The notes under the pieces are model-generated. The model was given only the letters and a program-made list of their open reading frames with translations, ran no database searches and was not told the DNA's origin. The translations under genes were made by a program, and so were the position numbers. 64,000 bases of DNA from Saprospiraceae bacterium (lineage in GTDB: Bacteria > Bacteroidota > Bacteroidia > Chitinophagales > Saprospiraceae), in NCBI GenBank assembly GCA_016714895.1, contig JADKBV010000004.1, positions 744,001-808,000 on the forward strand. Direction: 5' to 3'. Positions 1 to 7,425 of this stretch are shown one piece after another; positions within the stretch are counted from its first letter, which is position 1; each line of letters starts with the position of its first letter.

Positions 1-1032
1 GGTTCCTTTGATGCATCAAATATTGCTGTTAGTACCATGTTTTCGGATGCTAAAGACCTGTATAATCAGTTTAAAAACAATAGAATTATAATTTCCAAAA
101 GGCTGCCAAATATTCCGGGTGCCGGTTTGGATTCATTAAATCATGCTTTTGGTTATGGTCCTACAAATAATGCGGTAACAATTCCCGCATTTATAGCAAC
201 ATATACAAAACTTGATCCTAATACCATCAGCCTGGATCAACGTAATGAGTTTTCAAAACTCTCTTATATTCCGAAACCCAACTGGCAGTTAAATTATAAT
301 GGTTTATCCAAGTTGAAAGGAATGAAAAAAAGATTTTCTAATATCACGATCAAACACGGTTACAGAAGTACGATCAGGGTAAACAGATTCGAAACACAAC
401 CGAATTATAACGAAAACGATCCTTTTCTGGAACTTGGCCCCAATGGTGGATATTTTTCACGTTTTGAAATTCCGGATGTTGTCATCAATGAAAGTTTTGT
501 TCCCCTTATTGGTATAAGTATCAAAACGGTCAAAGATTTTAAAATTGATTTTGAATTTAAAAAAGCGAGAGGGATTACCTTGACCCAAACCCAACTGTTA
601 CAAACCAACAATACCGAAGTTATATTCGGGTCGGGATATGTCTGGAAAAACTTCAGGGGTTTCAGTAAAAAAAGTAAATCAAAAGGTAAAAAGAAATCTA
701 AAAAAGCAGAATCCATTGACGAAGCAATAGCTGATCCTACTAATGTTAAAAAAGGCACAACGGTCAAAGGAAGAGAACTCAGGTTTAATGCCGCATTTTC
801 CTATCGTGATGATGAATCTTTGGTCTTCAACCTTCAGGACGGTCTGGATACTCCACGAGCGGACAGAGGAAGTACCACCATTTCATTCAATCCGACCCTT
901 GAATACGATTTGAATAAAAATCTGGCATTGCGATATTATTTTGAATATTCTTACAATAAGCCAAAAACGACACAAAGTTTTCCGGTACTTACGGTAAGAA
1001 CAGGAATTATGTTCCGGTTTAATCTTCAGTAA
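1..1032 (+). CDS. sprA: Type IX secretion outer-membrane channel SprA (Sov), C-terminal fragment
   Basis: The reading frame is open from the first base, so only the last 343 or so residues are present; the full protein is usually above 2,000 residues. SprA is the giant beta-barrel that forms the outer-membrane translocation pore of the type IX secretion system in Bacteroidota and is needed for gliding in gliding species. The fragment shows alternating beta-strand-like segments, a basic Lys/Ser-rich stretch near residues 220-232, and an aromatic C-terminal end finishing in Phe-Asn-Leu-Gln, as expected of a barrel terminus. Recognition rests on segments such as HGYRSTIRVNRF and SRFEIPDVVINESFVPLIG. 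No terminator was seen in the 179 bp that follow. Secreted proteins with type IX tails occur at 15.4-16.4 kb and 41.2-44.3 kb. Confidence 0.85.
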   Translation, partial: GSFDASNIAVSTMFSDAKDLYNQFKNNRIIISKRLPNIPGAGLDSLNHAFGYGPTNNAVTIPAFIATYTKLDPNTISLDQRNEFSKLSYIPKPNWQLNYNGLSKLKGMKKRFSNITIKHGYRSTIRVNRFETQPNYNENDPFLELGPNGGYFSRFEIPDVVINESFVPLIGISIKTVKDFKIDFEFKKARGITLTQTQLLQTNNTEVIFGSGYVWKNFRGFSKKSKSKGKKKSKKAESIDEAIADPTNVKKGTTVKGRELRFNAAFSYRDDESLVFNLQDGLDTPRADRGSTTISFNPTLEYDLNKNLALRYYFEYSYNKPKTTQSFPVLTVRTGIMFRFNLQ

Positions 1033-1211
1033 ATAAAAGTATCAGCAGTACAAATTATCGTATTTTGAAAGGTCACTTTGAGATTTTGTGAATTACAGGA
1101 ACTTTTTTCAAGTAAATGGTTTTATCAATATACATATGAACATGTGATGATAAGAACGTAAGTCGAAGTTTTGGTTTGTTTTTATTAAAGTTAGCTGTTA
1201 AAACGTAAAAA

Positions 1212-1958
1212 ATGTATAAATATTTTTTTGTATTACTTGGATTGATTTTGTTTTCATCCTGCGAAAAAGAAAATAAAAAGGGCAATCTCGATTTGGTGTT
1301 TTTTTTGGAATACGGAGGGAAACCATTAGTTATTTTTGATACATTTGTGTATCCAACAGAAAATTATAAACTGAAATTTTCAAGGATAGCAGCATATTTT
1401 TCTGACATAAGCATCAGAAATGCTGACGGCTCAAACCTACTTTTAAAGGATGTTGATTTTCTGGACTTTTCAAATGCACACACAGAATCCAAACAGAATA
1501 AAGGTTTTACTTACACACTTAAAAATGTAGATCCGGGAAATTATAGTGCGCTTAGTCTGGCGATGGGTCTTCCAACAAATCTGAATGCAAAAGAACCTAA
1601 AGATTTTTCGGCAGGCAGCCTGCTTAGCAGTAGCGCCAATTACTGGACGGCATGGAAAAGTTATATATTTATGCGGACGGAAGGAAATATAGATTTTGAC
1701 AATGATGGGAATATGGAAGACACCTTTACTTTGCATGCAGGTGGTGATGAAGCGATCGTGCCGTTTTCTTTCAATCATATTTTTGTTGTCAGGGAAAATG
1801 AAACCACAACCGTAAAAATTATTATCGATATGGAAAAATATTTCAACGGAAACAAGTTGTACGATATCAAAAATAATAGTTCAATTCATAGTTTGGAACA
1901 CAAACCAGCGATCGTTACCTTATCTGATAATCTGAAAACAGCGGTTTCTATTCGTTAA
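1212..1958 (+). CDS. MbnP-like copper-binding family lipoprotein
   Basis: A 248-residue protein with a lipoprotein signal peptide (lipobox LFSSC, Cys17), so probably anchored to a membrane facing the periplasm or cell surface. The body matches the MbnP-like family: an immunoglobulin-like beta sandwich with the segment around residues 144-157 (NYWTAWKSYIFMRTEG) and a conserved FTLHAGGDE near 172-180. In methanotrophs MbnP binds copper and one of its tryptophans is oxidised to kynurenine by the di-heme enzyme MbnH. Candidate tryptophans here are W145 and W148, with H175 as a possible ligand; these roles are inferred from the family. No peroxidase gene is adjacent, but one starts at 63,141. It probably forms its own transcription unit, since 66-72 bp separate it from the next gene. 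Confidence 0.75.
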   Translation: MYKYFFVLLGLILFSSCEKENKKGNLDLVFFLEYGGKPLVIFDTFVYPTENYKLKFSRIAAYFSDISIRNADGSNLLLKDVDFLDFSNAHTESKQNKGFTYTLKNVDPGNYSALSLAMGLPTNLNAKEPKDFSAGSLLSSSANYWTAWKSYIFMRTEGNIDFDNDGNMEDTFTLHAGGDEAIVPFSFNHIFVVRENETTTVKIIIDMEKYFNGNKLYDIKNNSSIHSLEHKPAIVTLSDNLKTAVSIR

Positions 1959-1973
1959 ACAGATGAAAAATGT

Positions 1974-2001
1974 TTTGATTATAGGAATTTTTGTAATTTT
2001 G
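1974..2001 (+). promoter_or_regulatory. Candidate promoter for the dioxygenase-lpxH operon
   Basis: TTTG at 1974-1977 and TAATTTTG at 1994-2001 fit the Bacteroidota promoter pattern TTTG / TAnnTTTG. The spacer is 16 bp, slightly short of the usual 17-23. Confidence 0.35.
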
Positions 2002-2030
2002 ACCATTGTTCATTATAAAATTGTGTGAAT

Positions 2031-2567
2031 ATGGCCATAGCCCGACCCTTCAATCTTCAAAAATGGATCGATGAAAACCGCCATGAATTAAAGCCACCGG
2101 TTGCCAACAGAAATCTTTACAAAGATGCTGGTGACTATATAGTCATGATTGTAGCTGGACCAAATGCAAGGAAAGACTTTCATTACAATGAAACAGAAGA
2201 ACTTTTTTATCAGATTGAAGGAGATATAGTTGTCCGCATTCAGGAAGACGGTAAAGCCGTAGACGTTCCTATCCGACAAGGTGAAATGTTTTTATTACCG
2301 GCTAAAGTGCCTCATTCTCCGATCAGGTCCGAAGGCTCAATAGGTTTGGTTGTTGAACTTAAAAGAAAACCGGAGGACAACGATGGATTATTGTGGTTTT
2401 GCGACAATTGTAACACAAAATTGCACGAATCGTATTTTCATCTTACCAATATTGAAAAAGATTTTATACCAAGATTTAAAGATTATTACAGTTCGGAAAA
2501 CAAACGAACCTGTCCGAATTGTCACACCATTATGGAAAGTGATAAAAGATTTGTCGATAATAATTAA
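2031..2567 (+). CDS. nbaC: 3-hydroxyanthranilate 3,4-dioxygenase
   Basis: This enzyme opens the ring of 3-hydroxyanthranilate to aminocarboxymuconate semialdehyde, which closes spontaneously to quinolinate, the substrate of NadC (present at 59.4 kb). The 178-residue cupin has the iron ligands expected of the family: H51 and E57 in DFHYNETEELFYQIEGD and H95 in VPHSP. A C-terminal rubredoxin-like metal site is formed by C124/C127 and C161/C164, typical of bacterial members. The ATG at 2031 was chosen over an in-frame GTG at 2025 because MAIARPFNLQKWI matches the usual family N-terminus. It is the first gene of a compact run with lpxH (2 bp gap), an 11 bp-overlapping lipoprotein gene and a MOSC gene. 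Confidence 0.93.
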   Translation: MAIARPFNLQKWIDENRHELKPPVANRNLYKDAGDYIVMIVAGPNARKDFHYNETEELFYQIEGDIVVRIQEDGKAVDVPIRQGEMFLLPAKVPHSPIRSEGSIGLVVELKRKPEDNDGLLWFCDNCNTKLHESYFHLTNIEKDFIPRFKDYYSSENKRTCPNCHTIMESDKRFVDNN

Positions 2568-2569
2568 AT

Positions 2570-3385
2570 ATGTTCGTCTCAGAGAGCCGGCACATTTCCC
2601 CGGGAAAAAAAGTTTATTTCGCTTCAGATTTTCATCTGGGAATTGACGGAAAGTATACCTCAAAACAACGGGAACAGTTCATTATCGAATGGTTGACTTC
2701 AATTGAAAAACATGCTGAAATTATATTTTTAGTTGGGGATATTTTTGATTTTTGGTTTGAATACAAAAAAGTTGTTCCTAAAGGTTATGTCAGACTTTTA
2801 GGTAAAATTGCATTTCTGTGTGATCAGGGCATTGAAATCATCGTGTACACCGGGAACCATGACATGTGGATGTTCACCTATCTTCAAGAAGAATTAGGTG
2901 TCTCATTATGTAAAAAACCTGTTTTTTGGCAGATAAACGGTAAAACTCTTTTTGTAGGCCATGGAGACGGGCTCGGGCCCGGAGATCAAGGATATAAAGT
3001 AATTAAATCGATTTTCAATCATCCGGTTTGCCAATGGTTATTTGCCCGCATACATCCAAATACAGGCATCAGACTCATGCAGTTCTTCAGTGGTAAAAGC
3101 AGAGGACTGAGTAGCGATGAAGGGTGGAATGAGAAAAAGGAATGGTTGGTAACGTTTTGCGAAGAAATGCTTCAGGAAAAATACGCAGATTATTTTATTT
3201 TTGGACATCGCCACCTTGTTATTGATCATAAATTGAGCAACGGAAAAAGCAGATATATTAATATTGGTGACTGGTTTCAGTATTTTTCCTTTGCTTGTTT
3301 TGACGGAAAAAACATGGAGATCCGTTTTTTCAGAGATGATGACACAACGCTTATTTCAAATCATTTGAAAGAATATGCGGACTGA
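2570..3385 (+). CDS. lpxH: UDP-2,3-diacylglucosamine diphosphatase LpxH
   Basis: A 271-residue calcineurin-like metallophosphoesterase. LpxH cleaves UDP-2,3-diacylglucosamine to lipid X plus UMP in lipid A synthesis, working at the inner face of the cytoplasmic membrane. The motifs are in family order: ASDFHLG (D20, H22), VGDIFDFWFE (residues 55-64), GNHD (95-98), GHGDG and GHRH. The strongly aromatic DFWFE and the length favour LpxH over generic phosphoesterases. The start codon lies 2 bp after the dioxygenase stop, and the end overlaps the next gene by 11 bp, so translation is probably coupled. Confidence 0.9.
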   Translation: MFVSESRHISPGKKVYFASDFHLGIDGKYTSKQREQFIIEWLTSIEKHAEIIFLVGDIFDFWFEYKKVVPKGYVRLLGKIAFLCDQGIEIIVYTGNHDMWMFTYLQEELGVSLCKKPVFWQINGKTLFVGHGDGLGPGDQGYKVIKSIFNHPVCQWLFARIHPNTGIRLMQFFSGKSRGLSSDEGWNEKKEWLVTFCEEMLQEKYADYFIFGHRHLVIDHKLSNGKSRYINIGDWFQYFSFACFDGKNMEIRFFRDDDTTLISNHLKEYAD

Positions 3386-4205
3386 AATTTCTTTTTTCAT
3401 GTATTTCGCTATGATAATTTTTATGCAAAGTTGTCAGGTAAAACCGGTATTTTCACAACATAAAGATTTTCCGAAACCTGATATTGAGATTAAAGTAAAA
3501 TTCGCTGCTTTGGACAAGCTTTATCGTTTATATGTTGTCACCACAACCAATCAGGTTATACATTTTGATGAAAACAATAAAGAGATTTTTCGTTTTGCCA
3601 ATAAAAGAATAGGCAATATTACCGATATCAATGTAAGCAATCCCATAAAAATTGTAATATATAATAAAGACTTTGGGAGGATTCTTGAATTGGATAATAC
3701 GCTCGCTGAAATTCAGGAGTTTAGTCTGTCGGATTTTGGCTTTACTGATGTTAGTGCAATTGGTGTTTCCAATGATGACGGATTTTGGATTTACGACCCG
3801 CTCAGGTTCAGGCTGATTAAAATTTACGCGAATGGTAAAAGAGCATTTGAGTCAGCAAATGTTTCGGATTTTGGTTTACAGGCACTTCAAATTTCAAAAA
3901 TTATTGAAAACGGGAATAAAGTTGTGCTATTGGATGAAGGAAAACGTTTTTTGATTTTTGACAATTTTGGTCAATATTTATCATCATATATAGCTGACAA
4001 TGCAAGATCATTTCAGTTTGATGGAAATAACATATATTATTTTGATGGAAAAGATGTAAAATATATTTCTTTATCGACCTTCGAAAATCAAATTTTATTT
4101 TCTTTTGATGAAGAAGATACCGGACTAAAAGATGTGTTGGTATCTCCCGGAAAAACATTAAAAATTTATGAAAACGGTATACAAAAACAAATAATTGACA
4201 GATAA
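3375..4205 (+). CDS. Lipoprotein of unknown function, beta-propeller-like
   Basis: A 276-residue protein beginning with a lipoprotein signal (lipobox FMQSC, Cys20). The rest consists of repeating short strands with patterns such as KLYRLYVVTTTNQVIHFDEN and GFWIYDPLRFRLIKI, resembling NHL or six-bladed propeller repeats; no catalytic motif is visible. Homologues of this type next to lpxH and 3-hydroxyanthranilate dioxygenase are plausible in Bacteroidota, but I cannot name a function. Its start overlaps lpxH by 11 bp and its stop lies 2 bp before the MOSC gene, so it is almost certainly co-transcribed with them. A role in envelope biogenesis is only a guess from context. Confidence 0.7.
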   Translation: MRTEISFFMYFAMIIFMQSCQVKPVFSQHKDFPKPDIEIKVKFAALDKLYRLYVVTTTNQVIHFDENNKEIFRFANKRIGNITDINVSNPIKIVIYNKDFGRILELDNTLAEIQEFSLSDFGFTDVSAIGVSNDDGFWIYDPLRFRLIKIYANGKRAFESANVSDFGLQALQISKIIENGNKVVLLDEGKRFLIFDNFGQYLSSYIADNARSFQFDGNNIYYFDGKDVKYISLSTFENQILFSFDEEDTGLKDVLVSPGKTLKIYENGIQKQIIDR

Positions 4206-4207
4206 AA

Positions 4208-4993
4208 ATGGTAAATGCATTATATATCTATCCTGTAAAAAGCCTGGGAGGGTCTTACAAAACCACCTGGAAGGCAACACCTTCCGGATTTGAATATGAC
4301 AGAACATGGATGTTGATTGACAAAAACAATCGTTTTATCACCCAAAGAGAATTTCCTCAGCTTTCAACATTTTCAAGTGATATTTCAGAAGGACAGGTAC
4401 ATGTGTTTAAAGGAGAGGAAAAATTTTTCTGGGAAACGAATCGTAAAGAAATTAAACAACTACAGACCAAAGTTTGGGATGATATAGCTTATGTTCAGGA
4501 AGTGGATAAAGGAGTTGACAGGTTTTTTTCCGATCTTCTTGGCGCCCATGTGAGATTGGTCAAACAAAGTCAAAAAGATGAAAGGCAACATTTTGACGTA
4601 AAATTGAATAAAAATATTCCTGTAAGTTTGGCTGACGGCTATCCATATTTGTGTATCGGCTCCAGGAGCATGGATATCCTTAATTCCAAACTTGAATTTC
4701 CAGTTTCTATAGACAGATTCAGGCCCAATATTGTTTTGGAAACAATCACAGCTCATGAAGAAGATGATTATGGTAAAATCATTATAGGAGAGGTGCCGTT
4801 TTTAAATATGAAACCTTGTGCCAGATGTATGGTTGTAAATATCAATCAACAGACTTCAAAATCGGAAAAGGAGCCGCTAGCAACATTAAACGCGTATCGG
4901 AAAACTAATAATAAAATATTTTTCGGAACCAACCTTATGTGTACGGAAGAGGGATATATTTCCGTAGGTGAAAAATGTACGCATCTTAAATAA
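4208..4993 (+). CDS. MOSC domain protein (mARC/YcbX-like)
   Basis: A 261-residue protein with an N-terminal MOSC_N beta-barrel (about residues 1-115, beginning ALYIYPVKSLGG) followed by a MOSC domain. MOSC proteins of the mARC type bind molybdenum cofactor through a conserved cysteine and reduce N-hydroxylated compounds. The family segment is visible as MKPCARCMVV (about residues 200-209), whose first or second cysteine would be the molybdenum ligand. The C-terminal 2Fe-2S ferredoxin domain found in E. coli YcbX is absent, so another reductase would have to supply electrons. It is the last gene of the operon and is followed directly by a terminator. Confidence 0.82.
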   Translation: MVNALYIYPVKSLGGSYKTTWKATPSGFEYDRTWMLIDKNNRFITQREFPQLSTFSSDISEGQVHVFKGEEKFFWETNRKEIKQLQTKVWDDIAYVQEVDKGVDRFFSDLLGAHVRLVKQSQKDERQHFDVKLNKNIPVSLADGYPYLCIGSRSMDILNSKLEFPVSIDRFRPNIVLETITAHEEDDYGKIIIGEVPFLNMKPCARCMVVNINQQTSKSEKEPLATLNAYRKTNNKIFFGTNLMCTEEGYISVGEKCTHLK

Positions 4994-4994
4994 A

Positions 4995-5026
4995 AAAAGG
5001 CCTTGTTTTTTACAACAAGACCTTTT
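4995..5026. terminator. Bidirectional intrinsic terminator
   Basis: A 13-bp stem (AAAAGGCCTTGTT against AACAAGACCTTTT, one C-A mismatch) with a 6-nt loop sits between the convergent MOSC and rpsA genes. It is flanked by A/T runs on both sides, so it can serve both strands. Confidence 0.85.
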
Positions 5027-5051
5027 ATTTCACATCTAAATTAAAATCAGA

Positions 5052-7235
5052 TTATTCGGCTTTTCCACCTTTGGCGTTTTCCTGCCATTCGTTCAATTCG
5101 TCCCATTTGCCTTCCGCAGCAAGACCGGCCTGCATTGGCCATGTTGTCGGATCGTGCATTTGGTATCTTGAACCGGCTGCATGTAAAATCTCTTTGATTT
5201 TTTCTGCATCTGTTTTGGAAAGATCTTCAAAAGTCAAAATACCGTCGTTATTCAGTAATTCCTGAATTTTTGGTCCGATACCTTCGATTTTTTTAAGATC
5301 GTCACCTTTAGCGCTTTCAGCCTTTTTTGGCTCTTCTGCTTTTACTTCAGCTTTTGGAGCTGCTGCTGCATTTGCCAATTGTCCTGCCAATTCGGAGAAA
5401 CCTTCGATGTCACCAAAAGTTGATAATTCGACTTGTGATTGTGTCTTTTTAACTACTTTTTTGATTTCATCTCTTTCTTTCTCTTTTTCAGAAGCTACCA
5501 TATCGTTTGCCTCTTTTTTGATATCTTCCAGATATCTTGCATGAGAAACAATAATTCTTTTGTCGTCTCTGTTGAATTCGATTACTTTAAATGTAACGGT
5601 TTCATCAACATTTACGGAAGAATTGTCCTCTTTTTTCAGATGTTTGGAAGGAGAGAATGCTTCAAGTCCATAAGGTAACTGTACGATAGCACCTCTGTCA
5701 TCTTTTTTGATAATGGTTGCTTCATGGTAAGAACCTACAGGGAATACGTTTTCAAAAGTATCCCATGGATTTTCTTCCAATTGTTTGTGACCTAAAGACA
5801 ATTTGCGGTTTTCTTCATCGACTTCCATGATATATACATCAATAGACTCACCTACTTTTGTAAATTCTGAAGGATGTGAAAATCGTTTTGTCCAGCTCAG
5901 GTCTGATATGTGAACCATACCACCTATGCCGTTTTCAAGCTCAACAAAAACACCATAAGGCGTCAGGTTTTTGACTACTCCGGTATGTTTTGTTCCCACC
6001 TGATATCTTGCAGCAACAATGCTCCAAGGATCACTTGTCAATTGTTTGATACTTAAAGACATTTTTCGTTCTTCTCTTTCGATAGTAACTACTTTTGCTT
6101 CGTATTCCTGACCAAGGGTGAAGTAATCTCTGGCATTAACCGGTTGGTTGCTCCAGGAAACTTCAGAAACGTGAATCAATCCTTCAACACCTGGTATGAT
6201 TTCAAGGAACGCACCATAATCTTCAATGTTTACGATTTTTCCTTTGACTACACTGCCTTCTGAAATGGTTGAATCCAAAACTTCCCATGGATGTGGTTGC
6301 AATTGTTTAAGACCAAGAGAAATACGTTTTTTGTCTTCGCCAAAATCCAAAACTACAACATTGAGTTTTTGATTCAAAGCTAAAACTTCGTTCGGGTGAT
6401 TGATTCTGCCCCATGAAATATCCGTGATGTACAACAATCCGTCAACACCTCCAAGATCCATGAATGCACCGAAGTCAGTGATGTTTTTAACCACACCTTC
6501 GAGAACCTGACCTTTTTCAAGACCTGAAATGATGGTTTCTCTTTGTTCTGCCAAATCACTTTCAATAAGTGCTTTGTGAGAAACAACGGCATTTTTGATG
6601 GCTTCATTGATTTTAACCACTTTAAATTCCATGGTTTTACCAACGTAGATATCATAATCCACGATAGGTTTAACGTCAATCTGAGATCCGGGAAGGAAAG
6701 TTTCCAATCCAAGACAGTCGACGATCAAACCACCTTTGGTTTTGCTTATCACAAGACCTTTGATGATAGTACCGTTTTTGTAAGAATCAACAAGACTATC
6801 CCAGGCTTTCAATAATTTTGCCTTTCTTCTGGACAAAACCAACTGGCCTCTGTAATCCTCTTTGTTTTCTACATAAACGTCTACATAATCACCAACTTTG
6901 AGGTCCGGAGTGTCTCTGAATTCAGACATCGGAACCAAACCGTCAGATTTATAGTTGATATCAAGAACTACGTCTCCGCTGTGGATTGCAGTAACCCGAC
7001 CTTTGACGACTTCAAATTCTGCAATAGAGTTCAATGTGTTGTCATACTCATTGAAATACTTTTCCTGCTCTTTTGTGTCGTACTTTACAATGTTTCTTTT
7101 GCCGATTGACCAATCATAGTCATCATGTGCGGCAGAGTAATTTTCTTTCGTTTCTTCAAGAACCACATCAGATATGTCTTCCATTTCCGGTTTTCCATCC
7201 AATGATTCATTTACGATTAAATCGTTGTCTTCCAT
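5052..7235 (-). CDS. rpsA: 30S ribosomal protein S1 with C-terminal helix-hairpin-helix extension
   Basis: A 727-residue protein with six S1 (OB-fold) repeats over about residues 75-580. Each carries the typical pattern of the later repeats (for example VVKNITDFGAFMDLGGVDG and GLIHVSEVSW). S1 holds mRNA on the 30S subunit. After the sixth repeat there is a charged linker, an Ala/Lys/Glu-rich segment (about 620-645) and a compact domain beginning DDLKKIEGIGPKIQELL. That domain is a helix-hairpin-helix module of the sort also found at the end of Bacteroidota ribosomal protein L21. E. coli S1 has 557 residues and lacks it. Transcription is monocistronic: a good promoter lies upstream and a terminator downstream. 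Confidence 0.95.
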   Translation of the reverse strand: MEDNDLIVNESLDGKPEMEDISDVVLEETKENYSAAHDDYDWSIGKRNIVKYDTKEQEKYFNEYDNTLNSIAEFEVVKGRVTAIHSGDVVLDINYKSDGLVPMSEFRDTPDLKVGDYVDVYVENKEDYRGQLVLSRRKAKLLKAWDSLVDSYKNGTIIKGLVISKTKGGLIVDCLGLETFLPGSQIDVKPIVDYDIYVGKTMEFKVVKINEAIKNAVVSHKALIESDLAEQRETIISGLEKGQVLEGVVKNITDFGAFMDLGGVDGLLYITDISWGRINHPNEVLALNQKLNVVVLDFGEDKKRISLGLKQLQPHPWEVLDSTISEGSVVKGKIVNIEDYGAFLEIIPGVEGLIHVSEVSWSNQPVNARDYFTLGQEYEAKVVTIEREERKMSLSIKQLTSDPWSIVAARYQVGTKHTGVVKNLTPYGVFVELENGIGGMVHISDLSWTKRFSHPSEFTKVGESIDVYIMEVDEENRKLSLGHKQLEENPWDTFENVFPVGSYHEATIIKKDDRGAIVQLPYGLEAFSPSKHLKKEDNSSVNVDETVTFKVIEFNRDDKRIIVSHARYLEDIKKEANDMVASEKEKERDEIKKVVKKTQSQVELSTFGDIEGFSELAGQLANAAAAPKAEVKAEEPKKAESAKGDDLKKIEGIGPKIQELLNNDGILTFEDLSKTDAEKIKEILHAAGSRYQMHDPTTWPMQAGLAAEGKWDELNEWQENAKGGKAE

Positions 7236-7310
7236 GACTTTGCAAACATTTTTGTATATCGTCCTATTGACGATAGAGGTTAAAAAAATTAAATTTTATA
7301 AAACAGGCCG

Positions 7311-7340
7311 CAAAGGTAAAATAAAGATTTGAATATCAAT
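7311..7340 (-). promoter_or_regulatory. Promoter of rpsA
   Basis: On the minus strand ATTG (7340-7337) is followed after 18 bp by TACCTTTG (7318-7311). This is a close match to the Bacteroidota TTTG / TAnnTTTG promoter and gives a leader of about 70 nt before the rpsA ATG. Confidence 0.55.
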
Positions 7341-7425
7341 GTGTTTTTAGTAAAAAGTTGTGGGTATTACAGGTTTTTTACAGGTCATTTCAAAAACACT
7401 CGATTTAGGAATAATTTTTACCTAT

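Noticed and set aside
1212..2567. Link between the MbnP-like gene and the neighbouring kynurenine-pathway dioxygenase
   Set aside because: The kynurenine in MbnP is made in place by oxidation of a protein tryptophan, not from free 3-hydroxyanthranilate, so the adjacency is probably accidental.
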